From positions 1 to 64,000 of the forward strand of contig NZ_FIZY01000002.1 of NCBI RefSeq assembly GCF_900060185.1: a stretch of 64,000 nt of DNA, in the 5' to 3' direction. Below the pieces are notes generated by a model. The model did no database searches. It saw only the letters and a program-made list of their open reading frames with translations, and was not told where the DNA came from. Origin of the DNA: Grimontia marina (GTDB taxonomy: Bacteria; Pseudomonadota; Gammaproteobacteria; Enterobacterales; Vibrionaceae). The position numbers and the translations under genes are program-made. Below are positions 46,530 to 55,428 of the stretch, one piece after another (the stretch's first letter is position 1; every line of letters begins with the position of its first letter).

Positions 46530-46669
46530 GAGTAATTAATCACTCATTAAATGTTTATTGCTAATATTACGAGTAACTATCTACTCGTTTTTTTGCGCAT
46601 CGTCTTTTTCTCTGAGAGCTTTTCACTACAATCTAAGTCAGGCATCTACTTTTGAGTAGATAAATACTC
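46530..46669 (+). promoter_or_regulatory. GAGTA-N6-TACTC operators before the third HipA locus
   Basis: GAGTA-N6-TACTC occurs at 46571-46586 and 46654-46669, with a one-base variant (CACTC) at 46530-46545. TCTACT-TTTG-AGTAGA overlaps the last. These are a third palindrome family, probably bound by the HTH protein of this locus. Confidence 0.75.
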
Positions 46670-46735
46670 ATTAATTGAGTTTTGGTGAGTTTATGCGTAA
46701 ATTAACACCCATTAGTGAACTCCGGGGTAATGATG

Positions 46736-48100
46736 ATGGAACAACTGACGATTCAGGCATTTATCAATGAACAATGGCTCGATATCGCCATCATTTCATT
46801 CCCTGAAAGTGACCAACACAACTACAAAGTCACCGCTGTTGACTATTTGCAGGACTATGCGATTGATCATTTTGAAAAAGATGACCTGCACGCAGTTTCC
46901 ATCAATCATCCAGTCGCTTTTTTCTTTGATGATAAGGGAGAGTCCGGTTGGTTGAAGTTTCTCGACGACATCATGCCCAGTGGTGCCAGCAGGCAATACT
47001 GGGTTAAGCAATTAGACATTGAAGATCTTCCCCCTGCCGAGCAAGACTACGTCTTGTTGAGGTATGGCACCATGTGTCCTGTTGGCAACCTTAGAGTCAA
47101 AGACTCTCTCCCAGATCGTTTTGATCTTGCCGATAATCTGTTCTTCTCGGTGGAAGATGTGAAAAGCCGCGCCAGTGACTTTCTAGATTACGCCCAACAG
47201 AGAGGTGCTGCGGCAGGCGGTGCAACAGGTGCAGGGGGAGAAGCGCCCAAGCTCCTTCTTCGCGCGGCTATCGAAGATAATCCAATTCACTGGAAAATAT
47301 GGATAGACCCTTATCAGGACAACAACAGCAATCGGGATTTGCACTATTTGGTTAAATACCCTCGTGGCTCAAGAAGTATCATAGACTGCGATATTCTCCG
47401 CGCAGAGTTTCATTACTATCATGAACTGACAGAAATGGGGTTTGACACTATCCCAGTCGAGCACATGCGCCTGGAAGAAGGATCGCACTACCCCTCATTG
47501 TGGCTGCCTCGCTTTGACATTCGCTATAACTCTGAAGGGCAAATCGAAAGATTTGGCATGGAATCGCTCTATTCCATCTTGGGTAAAAGTGCTGGTGTTA
47601 CCATTTACCATGAAGAAACCATCAGAGCACTCATCGATAAAATCACTCAGAGTCATATGGTGACGAACCAAGGATATCACTTTGATATTCAGGCATTCGT
47701 TATCGAATGGGTTAAAAGAGATCTTCTCAATATCCTCTTCGGAAACAGCGATAACCATGGGCGTAATACTTCATTTCTCAAAGGAAATGGTTACATCAAA
47801 CTCGCGCCCATTTACGACTTTGCGCCAATGAAAGCAGACCCATCGGGTATACCAAGAACAACCAAATGGAAGGCACCGCTAGAGGTTGGTGGAACCTATG
47901 ATTTTGTTGGAATAGCAAACACTTTGTCTGACCTGGTACCTAGCGAAAACTTGCTTCAAGCACTGCGTGATACGGCGGCCCAATGTATGGGTTTAAAGCA
48001 AAGACTGGCAGCAAAAGGGGTACCTGAAAAAATTCTCGAACTACCGGGTATTGGGTTCAACCATATCTCTGACAAACTGGCTAAGTGGGGGCTTCGATGA
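46736..48100 (+). CDS. HipA-like kinase (third locus)
   Basis: This protein of about 454 residues is a divergent HipA-family member. It has an N-terminal region ending in GTMCPVGNLRV, a Gly-rich loop GGATGAGGEAPKLLL in the ATP-site position, the catalytic GNSDNHGRN and the metal-binding APIYDFAPM. It is longer and more divergent than the other two. One of three ATGs at 46730-46736 is the start; GGGG lies just upstream. Its stop overlaps the start of the HTH gene (ATGA). Kinase first and HTH second is the reverse of hipBA. Confidence 0.85.
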   Translation: MEQLTIQAFINEQWLDIAIISFPESDQHNYKVTAVDYLQDYAIDHFEKDDLHAVSINHPVAFFFDDKGESGWLKFLDDIMPSGASRQYWVKQLDIEDLPPAEQDYVLLRYGTMCPVGNLRVKDSLPDRFDLADNLFFSVEDVKSRASDFLDYAQQRGAAAGGATGAGGEAPKLLLRAAIEDNPIHWKIWIDPYQDNNSNRDLHYLVKYPRGSRSIIDCDILRAEFHYYHELTEMGFDTIPVEHMRLEEGSHYPSLWLPRFDIRYNSEGQIERFGMESLYSILGKSAGVTIYHEETIRALIDKITQSHMVTNQGYHFDIQAFVIEWVKRDLLNILFGNSDNHGRNTSFLKGNGYIKLAPIYDFAPMKADPSGIPRTTKWKAPLEVGGTYDFVGIANTLSDLVPSENLLQALRDTAAQCMGLKQRLAAKGVPEKILELPGIGFNHISDKLAKWGLR

Positions 48101-48570
48101 GCACAAACAAACCGTTACTTAACGAATCAGCTAGAGCGACCGTCGCTCGCCTGAAAGCCAACCGATCACAGCTTTCACAAGTTCAATCAGATATCAATGA
48201 AGCCACACAAAAGACCGTTTCAAACTCTCGGGCGACTCAAAGGGTGTCAAAGAACAAGACACCGGTTAATGCAGCTGAGCGCAAAAATGTTGCCAACCGA
48301 ATCATCAAGCAATTGCTGTTCGGGGAATTAACCCAAGGGCAAGCCTTAAAGGCGCTTAGGATAGATGTGCTGGGATTAAAGCAAGATGTGTTCGCCAAAC
48401 TGGTCGACATTTCTCGAAAAACGCTTTCGGACATTGAGAACGATAGGGGCAGTTATAAGACGGACATATTGAACAAAGCATTTAAGCCATTTGGCTTGAA
48501 AGTGGGCTTGCTCCCAACCTCAGTCAGTACCTTGAACTCTTTATTGCAGAGTGAAAGAGCAACGGATTAA
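48097..48570 (+). CDS. HTH antitoxin with N-terminal extension (third HipA locus)
   Basis: This 157-residue protein has an XRE-type helix-turn-helix in its C-terminal half (LGLKQDVFAKLVDISRKTLSDIEN, then LNKAFKPFGLKVGLL). A low-complexity, Gln/Ser/Lys-rich N-terminal arm of about 70 residues precedes it. It probably represses the GAGTA palindromes and restrains the kinase. The ATG overlaps the kinase stop. Confidence 0.8.
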   Translation: MSTNKPLLNESARATVARLKANRSQLSQVQSDINEATQKTVSNSRATQRVSKNKTPVNAAERKNVANRIIKQLLFGELTQGQALKALRIDVLGLKQDVFAKLVDISRKTLSDIENDRGSYKTDILNKAFKPFGLKVGLLPTSVSTLNSLLQSERATD

Positions 48571-48608
48571 TACAGATTTATGGCTTAGATTTAGTTACCA
48601 CGTATAAA

Positions 48609-48684
48609 CCTTCTTCTATACCCACTTGGAAAAAAGCCAATGGATAACGCTTAAATATCACCCAGATCGCACGATTTAATCAAA
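48609..48684 (+). repeat. Direct repeat, right copy
   Basis: Partner of 46441-46516. This copy has lost the GGATA arms of the HipB-type operator. It forms the upstream region of the Phd-type antitoxin gene. Confidence 0.75.
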
Positions 48685-48742
48685 TTGCACATTTAGTGCG
48701 ACAAGTTATACTCTGACTGTACTTTCAAATTGGAGCTCGATC
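48685..48742 (+). promoter_or_regulatory. Upstream region of the Phd/ParE pair
   Basis: TTGCACATTTAGTGCGACAA holds a GCAC-N5-GTGC palindrome at about 48689-48701, a likely antitoxin operator, with TTATACT downstream as a possible -10 element. Confidence 0.5.
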
Positions 48743-48985
48743 ATGCAGACACTAACAGCAAATGACGCCAAGCGTAATTTTGGAGAGTTACTTCTGAGCG
48801 CTCAGCGGGAACCAGTGAAAATCAGTAAAAACAGTAAAGACGCTGTTGTCGTCATGTCTATCAGGGACTTTGAAGAGCTTGAAGCTATGAAAGTCGAATA
48901 CCTCAAGCACTGCTTTCATTCAGCCAAAGAAGAGCTCAACAGCGGTAAAACTGTCGACGGGGAAAGCTTTCTAAGTTCACTGTAA
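48743..48985 (+). CDS. Phd/YefM-family antitoxin
   Basis: This 80-residue protein starts with the family N-terminus (MQTLTANDAKRNFGELLLSAQREPVKISKN) and VVVMSIRDFEELEAM, a DNA-binding Phd fold. The acidic C-terminal tail would wrap the toxin. It precedes the toxin gene by 4 bases and should repress the operon. Confidence 0.92.
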   Translation: MQTLTANDAKRNFGELLLSAQREPVKISKNSKDAVVVMSIRDFEELEAMKVEYLKHCFHSAKEELNSGKTVDGESFLSSL

Positions 48986-48989
48986 TTAT

Positions 48990-49289
48990 ATGATAAATAA
49001 TAAATATAAGTTAAGTCAGTTAGCTCAATCCCATTTACTCAAAATAAAAAGCTACACCGTCGAAAACTTTTCTGAACTGCAGTGGCACAATTACAGAGAA
49101 ATACTGCTTTCTGGGTTTCAGATGTTAGCTGACAACCCAGATATGGGAAGAAGCTGCAGCGAAATTTACCAGAATGGCTTCTATTTCCACATTGGCAAAC
49201 ATACTGCTTACTACACCAAGGAAAACGGCTTCATTCTCGTTGTTGCAGTGCTGGGCCAATCACAGCTGTCCCAAAACCACCTGAAATAG
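48990..49289 (+). CDS. ParE/RelE-superfamily toxin
   Basis: This 99-residue protein has the ParE-type layout: LSQLAQSHLLKIKSYTVENFSELQW, MLADNPDMGRSCSEI, HTAYYTKENGFILVVAVLGQSQ. ParE proteins poison gyrase and RelE proteins cut mRNA on ribosomes; the DNP-GR segment favours ParE. Confidence 0.9.
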   Translation: MINNKYKLSQLAQSHLLKIKSYTVENFSELQWHNYREILLSGFQMLADNPDMGRSCSEIYQNGFYFHIGKHTAYYTKENGFILVVAVLGQSQLSQNHLK

Positions 49290-49353
49290 TTTGCGTTGAG
49301 CGCAATATCGCTTCAGTAGATTCGGCTCCAAGAGTGACGCAAAGTTTACTCAT
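49290..49353 (-). pseudogene. 5' stub of an unidentified gene
   Basis: On the minus strand AGAGGAG sits 5 bases before an ATG at 49353 that opens MSKLCVTLGAESTEAILRS. The frame then runs into the 3' end of the ParE-type toxin gene. It looks like the start of a gene cut off when the toxin pair arrived. I do not recognise the product. Confidence 0.35.
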
Positions 49354-49517
49354 ACGGGCTCCTCTTGCGCTACCCGCACCTCCCAAACAAATATGTTTTG
49401 GACGATGGAATCTGGACATCTTACCTTCCAACTGGAAACTTTACCCACTGATTGTCATTATTCATATTATGCCGTCGTTATAACGCCGACGTTTCTGACT
49501 GGGCCATGGAGAGCCAA

Positions 49518-50279
49518 ATGCGAATTGTTATCTGGGGGCTGATGCTGTCTCTGCTGTCTGCCCCTGCTCTGGCGAAATGGGATGACCCAGAGTATGTCAA
49601 AAGGGCGTTTAAACTGATTGCCCTCAGCAATGAATATGACAGTGACGAGCACCCTGTCCGTAAGTGGCAAAAACCGATCCGTATCTATATTGACCACCGT
49701 GTGGGCGATAAGGAACTTCATGGCATGCTGGCCAACAACCAGATTGACGATTTGGTGAGGGCAACAGGGCATGACATCAAGGTGGTGAATTCTCCGGAAA
49801 ATGCCAACATCCGCATGGTGTTTACCCGCCAGAGCCGCTGGCAGAATGAAACCCGTGAATTGTGGCCGACACAGGAAAACTTTCCTTTTCATGGTGCCAT
49901 CTGCATGGCGCATCTTTCCGTCTCGCCCAAGACGGAAATCAAAGAAGCACTGATTGTCATTCCTGTCGATCTCGCCCGCGAACGCGGTAAGCTCTTCGCC
50001 TGTGTGGTGGAGGAGCTGACTCAGGTGATGGGCCTGCCGAATGACTCTGACAAAGTCTTCCCTTCCATTTTTAACGATGGCTCTAAAAACAATGTGATGA
50101 CAACGCTGGATATCACTTTGCTCCGCTTGCTCTATTCGTCAGACGTTCATGCGGGCATGACAGAGCAGCAGGTGATGCCGCTTCTAGATAGCTGGTTCAA
50201 GCAAAACCCCAACTGGTTGAAGCAATCGACCGATATGTATCTTAAGAGCAAGTTCGTGTCTGATTTTGGGTTGAATTAG
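49518..50279 (+). CDS. Secreted DUF2927 protein
   Basis: This protein of about 253 residues has a signal peptide (MRIVIWGLMLSLLSAPALA) and a DUF2927 domain. Family features are CVVEELTQVMGLPNDSD, PSIFNDGS, LDITLLRLLYSSDVHAGM. The conserved EELTQ/GLPNDSD region has the look of a degenerate metallopeptidase helix, but it has no HExxH. The function of the family is not established. It may be monocistronic. Confidence 0.8.
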   Translation: MRIVIWGLMLSLLSAPALAKWDDPEYVKRAFKLIALSNEYDSDEHPVRKWQKPIRIYIDHRVGDKELHGMLANNQIDDLVRATGHDIKVVNSPENANIRMVFTRQSRWQNETRELWPTQENFPFHGAICMAHLSVSPKTEIKEALIVIPVDLARERGKLFACVVEELTQVMGLPNDSDKVFPSIFNDGSKNNVMTTLDITLLRLLYSSDVHAGMTEQQVMPLLDSWFKQNPNWLKQSTDMYLKSKFVSDFGLN

Positions 50280-50647
50280 CCCAGTCTCGGCAGGGAACGG
50301 TCAGCGCTGACTGACACCGACTAACAAATCAAATCCAGCACTTTATATGCAACAAAAGCAAAAAAGATGAAATTTAATAGCACACATTCATCATTTGGAT
50401 AGTTAATAATTTCTATTTTAGACATGGTAGTCATTAGAAAAGAAAGAAAAAGAAACGCCTTAACAGAATGTTCCGCAGTCACCTCAAATGTGCTTTTCTC
50501 TCCCCAAACAAATTATGCAATGAGATGCATTATCATATAGATATTTTTATTGATAACCGAAGCCAGTTTGCTCCTGGGCTTCGGAGACAAGAGGCTGTTG
50601 ATTGTCACCAGCCATCTTGATCACTAAAATAAAATAGGAATATCAAT
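50280..50647 (+). promoter_or_regulatory. AT-rich leader of the subtilase, with hairpin
   Basis: No gene is seen in these 368 bases. A strong hairpin (CCGAAGCC at 50557 and GGGCTTCGG ending at 50584) lies about 65 bases before the protease start, with no T run. It may be a 5'-UTR structure or a weak terminator of the gene upstream. Confidence 0.45.
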
Positions 50648-52246
50648 ATGTTAATAAACAAACTCAGTTGGTATATCACTGTTTCACTCGCGGTTATCTC
50701 TACGTCGGGTTTTGCACAAAGCAAAGAAGATCTGGGCATTGAGAAAGATCTTGGGATGACGATAGAAACGCAGAAACTGGCCCCCTTAGTGGTGGCCTCA
50801 GACGATCAGGCGATAAAAGACAGATACATCGTGATCCTCAAACAGCCGTTTTTCCAAACGGGGAGCGTGGAAGAGATTCAGTCTTTCACGGAGCAAGCTG
50901 TCGCCAGTATTGAAACAGAGCAAGCGCTGACCATCGATCAGGTCTTTGATCGCTCTATCAGTGGCTTTGTGGCTGAATTGTCACCCGAGCAACTCCACGC
51001 GTTACGACAAGATCAGAGAGTGGAGCTGATTGAACAGGACCGTATTATCTCGGTCGATCCCCTTGAAGGAGAAGACACCAACCAAAGCAATGCGATTTGG
51101 GGTTTGGATCGTATCGATCAGCGCGACCTGCCGCTGGATGGCAATTACAGCACTGACTTTGATGGTAGCGGCGTCACCGCTTACGTGATTGATACCGGTG
51201 TGACGATTACGCATCCTGAATTCGGTGGCCGGGCGGTATCAGGCTATGACTTCGTGGATAACGACGATGATTCAACAGACTGTAACGGGCACGGTACGCA
51301 CGTTGCGGGCACCATTGGGGGTACAAAATATGGTGTCGCCAAGAACGTGAATATTGTCGGTGTCCGTGTCTTGAGCTGTTCAGGCTCTGGTTCTACGTCG
51401 GGTGTGATTGCGGGCGTTGACTGGGTTGCCGCGAATGCATCTGGCCCTTCTGTTGCGAACATGAGCTTGGGCGGTGGGGTCTCTATCGCGCTTGACCGCG
51501 CTGTTGCAAACGCTGTAGAGAAAGGAGTGAGCTTCATGCTCGCTGCGGGTAACTCTGATGCTGACGCGTGTAACGCTTCACCGGCAAGGGAGCCAAGTGG
51601 CGTCACTGTGGGTTCTACGATGAGCAGTGACAAGCGCTCGAGTTTTTCAAACTGGGGAAGCTGTGTCGATGTCTTTGCTCCGGGCTCCTCGATTAAATCC
51701 GCCTGGTATGACGGCAGTTATAAAACAATCAGCGGAACCTCAATGGCAACCCCGCATGTAGCTGGTGTCGCCGCTCTGTATCTGCAGGAAAACAATACCC
51801 TGTCTCCGGCCGAGTTATCGGCGCTTATCAGCCAACGTGCGAGCGTAGGTAAAGTCAAAGATCCGAGAGGAACAGTCAACAAACTGGCTTACAGTCTGAC
51901 AGACGGTGGCTGTGGTGATGATTGTCCACCTCCGGTAGAAGGCATTGAGCTCAATAACGGGGAAGCTGTTACCGGTATTGACGTGGCTGCCGGAGAAGAA
52001 GTGGATTTCTTCATTGATGTGCCTGCGGGCAAAAGCCTCTCTATCATGATGAGCGGTGGTACGGGCGATGCCGATTTGTACACCCGTTTTGGCGAACAGC
52101 CCACCACCACAGAATGGGACTGCCGACCATATGCTTGGCGTAACAATGAAAACTGCGAGGTTTACAGCACCCAAGAAGGCCGTTATCACATTATGGTCAG
52201 AGGATATGTAGCCTCTGGCGGCATCAGTTTAGAAGCGAGATACTGA
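50648..52246 (+). CDS. Secreted subtilisin-like serine protease (S8) with PPC domain
   Basis: This 532-residue prepro-protease has a signal peptide ending near GFA and an I9 inhibitor propeptide at about residues 55-140. The S8 catalytic domain follows with Asp182 (VIDTGV), His215 (NGHGTHVAG), oxyanion Asn302 region (AAGNSDAD) and Ser365 (SGTSMATPH). A C-terminal bacterial pre-peptidase PPC domain covers about 435-532 (GGTGDADLYTRFG). The layout matches Vibrio alkaline serine exoproteases, which are secreted broad-range proteases. An AGGAAT-type site lies before the ATG. Confidence 0.95.
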   Translation: MLINKLSWYITVSLAVISTSGFAQSKEDLGIEKDLGMTIETQKLAPLVVASDDQAIKDRYIVILKQPFFQTGSVEEIQSFTEQAVASIETEQALTIDQVFDRSISGFVAELSPEQLHALRQDQRVELIEQDRIISVDPLEGEDTNQSNAIWGLDRIDQRDLPLDGNYSTDFDGSGVTAYVIDTGVTITHPEFGGRAVSGYDFVDNDDDSTDCNGHGTHVAGTIGGTKYGVAKNVNIVGVRVLSCSGSGSTSGVIAGVDWVAANASGPSVANMSLGGGVSIALDRAVANAVEKGVSFMLAAGNSDADACNASPAREPSGVTVGSTMSSDKRSSFSNWGSCVDVFAPGSSIKSAWYDGSYKTISGTSMATPHVAGVAALYLQENNTLSPAELSALISQRASVGKVKDPRGTVNKLAYSLTDGGCGDDCPPPVEGIELNNGEAVTGIDVAAGEEVDFFIDVPAGKSLSIMMSGGTGDADLYTRFGEQPTTTEWDCRPYAWRNNENCEVYSTQEGRYHIMVRGYVASGGISLEARY

Positions 52247-52298
52247 GCAAAGGGGAAGATTTAACACTTTGCTGAGGAAGCTTTCACGCTTTACAAAA

Positions 52299-52330
52299 AA
52301 GGATGACTTGCCGTGTAAGTCATCCTTATT
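52299..52330 (+). terminator. Terminator after the S8 protease
   Basis: AAGGATGACTT and AAGTCATCCTT form an 11-bp stem with a 7-base loop, followed by ATT; the opposite strand has a T run. Confidence 0.7.
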
Positions 52331-52579
52331 GCCGATGATTAGTAGGAGAGAGGTGCTCACGACAAACATTATGTGAGAGAGGCAACTTAACAAGGCCACC
52401 AGTGTATTCTTCTCCAGATATAACCTTTTTGTTTCCCTCGTTTTCGAGCAAGAAATTGCCCCTGTTTGATCTGCCTTTCGGTTTTGGTTTCAACCCGTTG
52501 TACTGCCCCCGTTTGTTCGGTATCTAACCAAAAACAAAAGCACATCAGGGAAGGGTCAGTGGCGTACAGGGTTATAAAA
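52331..52579. other. Gap before the MIX-like effector
   Basis: No convincing gene is visible. A minus-strand frame ending in a Trp/Lys-rich tail is open here, but it has no recognisable homology or ribosome site. Confidence 0.4.
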
Positions 52580-54877
52580 ATGACCGAACTTGCATCGTAC
52601 GAGTTCGGCAAAGTCGAAGGGGGATTTTCGACGCTGGGTGAACGAGCATTGGAAGCCGTTTTACCTCAAGGCATCACCATACAAAAGTTTCAATCTCAGT
52701 TAGCAACTGGCGAATATGTATTACTGAATGATTCGCCGGTCACCCCAGCACTGAAATCAACAACCAACTCAATGGGTGATAAGGTTTGGCAGGTCAATCC
52801 GGCTGCTGAATCCAGCTTTTCTCCTGAAGCCAAATCTGCGCTGACTTCACGGACGAAAGCCAAAGGATTTACCTCACGCTCGGGTTCTGAATCTAAAGCC
52901 CCTGCTGAGGCGCCTTACACGCCTGAAGCCAAAGTTGAGGAGAAACAGGAAAAGCCGCCCCAAGATTACGAATACCTGTTCGAAGTCGCCTGCTCGGAAG
53001 AGGTTCTTGCCAGCGAAGTAGGCTGTCAGTTTGCGCTGGGTAAAACGCCAAAGGAAGCCAGTATTGTCAGTTGGGAAACCAAGCTTTCTGAAACGGGCAC
53101 CATTTTCTCAGCCAAAACAACTGACGACACGCCCCGCAAGCTTATCGCTAAAGTCGCTAGCGCGGAAAAAGGCGTGAGTAACCAGCCTCCTGTAAAGCTA
53201 AAACCCAAAGGCACAGACGCCGTTCGGGAAGCGTTTATTCCGGTGATCCCTGCCCTTCAGCTAGGCGACCGTTTGGGCTTTCCGACGGAAGGTTATTTCT
53301 ACCATTTCCACGAAAAGAAGCTGGTTCAGGAATACAAAATCCTCGGTGAAGGCCGCTGGGCATTTCAGGCCACACGTTCAACGCCGTTTAGCCTAAACAG
53401 TGAGCAAGGGCTGAATAAATATCAGGGCGCGATTCTGCTTTACTGGAAAATCAACAGTAAAGTCGTTATTGACCAGCACCTTATCTATCTCGACAGCCCA
53501 ATCACGATTGAACAACTGGGTAATGTGAACGATCAATGGCTGAGCGAGCATGGCGTGATGATAGACATCCCGACCCTGCTGAATGCCAAGAAAGCCACAA
53601 CGGCCGCCAAGAAGCCCTACAAACCGAAAACCTACAATGCGCCTGTTGATGTCGTCTACGACCATAAAGAACGCCTGTTAACCGGCTCGACACTCAAAGC
53701 CATCAACAATGAACGATTGGTGGAGAGTGGGTTGCCAGTTGTGAATGTTAAAACATGGGGAGAAGCCAAGTTGGCGTTCGATTTGGGCTATTGTCAGATT
53801 GAAGAAACCCAACCATTGGAACAGTTCTGGGGCAACCTGTTTTCAGACGAAACACCTACCGACATTCAGGAACTTATCAAGAAATACAATGAGCATTTGA
53901 ACAACCCCGCCAGACAGGGAGAGATTGTTGTCCTGCCCACTGCAGAGCCAGAGACCGAGGAAGAAAAAAGCCGTCTTGATGCACTGATTGAAGAAGCGAA
54001 AGCGGCAAGTAAAGAGCTCGGAAAACTGACGGATGACGCAGTGGCTACCGTAAACCGTCACTTTGAGCTCTTGGACTACTATGCGTCGGAAACATTAAAA
54101 ACTGTTAAAGAGGATGGACTTCCCTCTGATGTTTACGCGCATGCTTCATTGGGTGTTGGGGCTGTGGCTTCTGGGGTTGGAAAACATCTACAAAACATCA
54201 ATGGAATACTGCTGGAGGTTAACGACCTATACGTTTCTCAAGTCGCTATTGCGAGCCGCACTGGGGGAGTTAACTACGGGCCTTTCATTGCGGAACGAGC
54301 GGCATTATTAAGAAAGCTGGACGGTTCTTTCTCCGCACTATCAAAACGTAATGTGAAGGTGCCAGCTTATGTTCAGGTCAAAAAGAACTTAAGGCTCTCC
54401 ACCAAATCTATCATCCACAATGCAGATGAAATTATCGCTAAAGGTATTGTTCCCAACCTTGGTAAACGTATGGCGAATATTTCAAAAGGGGTTTCTGCAT
54501 CCAGAGGGCTAGGTTATGTTGGATTAGCTCTTGGAGCTGCAAGCGGTGCTAACAACATATACGACGCTTGTTCGGTTAACTCCCAAGGCGAATGTGGGAA
54601 AGTTGCAACGAGAGAAGTCTTCGGTTTTGCAGGTGGATGGGGTGGCGGAGCGCTTGGTAGCAGTGTAGCAACAGGAGGCGTTCTTCTCTTACTCGGCGTT
54701 GCTGGAGTGACAGCTGCTCCTGTCGTGGCAGTTGCTGCAGTTGGAGCTTTCGTTGTTGGTGGTGCGGCTGGAGGTATCGCCGGAACAGCTGCTGGGAAAA
54801 CTGTCGGTGATGTTTTGTATGAGGCTGTAGTTGACGTTGGGGATTGGGCTGGTGACGTCATTGAGGATATATTCTAA
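52580..54877 (+). CDS. MIX-like T6SS effector with membrane-active C-terminus
   Basis: This protein of 765 residues has a stretch resembling the MIX motif of T6SS effectors, around GDRLGFPTEGYFYHF and LVQEYKILGEGRWAFQ (about residue 235). The N-terminal 150 residues are low-complexity. The C-terminal 110 residues are Gly/Ala/Val-rich and hydrophobic (FGFAGGWGGGALGSS, GGVLLLLGVAGVTAAPVV, GAFVVGGAAGGIAG), as in pore-forming or membrane-disrupting toxins such as the Tme group. The stop overlaps the ATG of a small membrane protein (TAATG), the usual place for its immunity gene. I chose the ATG at 52580 (MTELASY), which has AGGG 8 bases upstream. No vgrG or adaptor is adjacent, so the delivery route is inferred. 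Confidence 0.75.
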   Translation: MTELASYEFGKVEGGFSTLGERALEAVLPQGITIQKFQSQLATGEYVLLNDSPVTPALKSTTNSMGDKVWQVNPAAESSFSPEAKSALTSRTKAKGFTSRSGSESKAPAEAPYTPEAKVEEKQEKPPQDYEYLFEVACSEEVLASEVGCQFALGKTPKEASIVSWETKLSETGTIFSAKTTDDTPRKLIAKVASAEKGVSNQPPVKLKPKGTDAVREAFIPVIPALQLGDRLGFPTEGYFYHFHEKKLVQEYKILGEGRWAFQATRSTPFSLNSEQGLNKYQGAILLYWKINSKVVIDQHLIYLDSPITIEQLGNVNDQWLSEHGVMIDIPTLLNAKKATTAAKKPYKPKTYNAPVDVVYDHKERLLTGSTLKAINNERLVESGLPVVNVKTWGEAKLAFDLGYCQIEETQPLEQFWGNLFSDETPTDIQELIKKYNEHLNNPARQGEIVVLPTAEPETEEEKSRLDALIEEAKAASKELGKLTDDAVATVNRHFELLDYYASETLKTVKEDGLPSDVYAHASLGVGAVASGVGKHLQNINGILLEVNDLYVSQVAIASRTGGVNYGPFIAERAALLRKLDGSFSALSKRNVKVPAYVQVKKNLRLSTKSIIHNADEIIAKGIVPNLGKRMANISKGVSASRGLGYVGLALGAASGANNIYDACSVNSQGECGKVATREVFGFAGGWGGGALGSSVATGGVLLLLGVAGVTAAPVVAVAAVGAFVVGGAAGGIAGTAAGKTVGDVLYEAVVDVGDWAGDVIEDIF

Positions 54878-55236
54878 TGGAACATTTCGAGAGCTTGAGA
54901 ATTGTTGTTACTGGCTTACTGGCAATCTACGCCATATTGTGGGCCCTTCCCGGAACCATCATGAATGCAGTTGTTGCTTTAGGTAATCCTCAACGCATTG
55001 TTTTCATCGATAAACAGTTATCAAAAGACGTCGAGAAGCTTCATGCCAATGGGGCGAGTATGCTTTTCACCAACATAGCGACACGTCTGTATGGATATTG
55101 GATTTCCTATCCATTTATCCGTAAAAGAGTCTCTACGACATCAAAAAAATTCTCTTTATTTATGTGGTTCAACTGTCTGGGAATGTGGAGCGTGATTGGT
55201 GCGCTGTTGCTCTCCATGATATCTAAGACAGCTTGA
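54877..55236 (+). CDS. Small membrane protein, candidate immunity to the MIX-like effector
   Basis: This 119-residue protein has two hydrophobic helices, one near residues 8-32 (IVVTGLLAIYAILWALPG) and one near 93-115 (LFMWFNCLGMWSVIGALLL). They are linked by a basic, probably cytoplasmic or periplasmic loop. Inner-membrane immunity proteins are expected for pore-forming toxins. It is translationally coupled to the effector. Confidence 0.75.
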   Translation: MEHFESLRIVVTGLLAIYAILWALPGTIMNAVVALGNPQRIVFIDKQLSKDVEKLHANGASMLFTNIATRLYGYWISYPFIRKRVSTTSKKFSLFMWFNCLGMWSVIGALLLSMISKTA

Positions 55237-55428
55237 CGCTCTTACCCAGTCATCCCCTTTAACCACTTTGACAAAGTGACAGACACGTTAAACCGAAGTG
55301 GCTTTTCTATTCATGGTGGAGAGACTCCTGATTCAGCAGGATACATCGATCTAACAGACCATATGGGGGACTTTTCAAAATCATTTTTATTTTATGGTGC
55401 AGATCTTAAATTAACGGTGGAGTATTAA
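55237..55428 (+). pseudogene. C-terminal fragment of an L,D-transpeptidase-like (DUF2778/Tlde1-type) effector
   Basis: The frame after the immunity stop reads YPVIPFNHFDKVTDTLNRSG, then FSIHGGETPDSAGYIDLTDHM to a TAA at 55426-55428. FxIHG...SAGCIDL is the catalytic signature of DUF2778/Tlde1-type peptidoglycan enzymes; here the Cys is Tyr. No start codon or N-terminus remains. It is a dead remnant whose stop overlaps the next small gene. Confidence 0.7.

Noticed and set aside
46694-46774. A 26-codon open frame overlapping the start of the third HipA gene, possible leader peptide
   Set aside because: It has a weak ribosome site and no recognisable pattern; chance overlap is as likely.
52387-52611. 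Minus-strand frame ending in a Trp/Lys-rich tail
   Set aside because: It overlaps the start of the MIX-like effector and has no ribosome site or homology I recognise.
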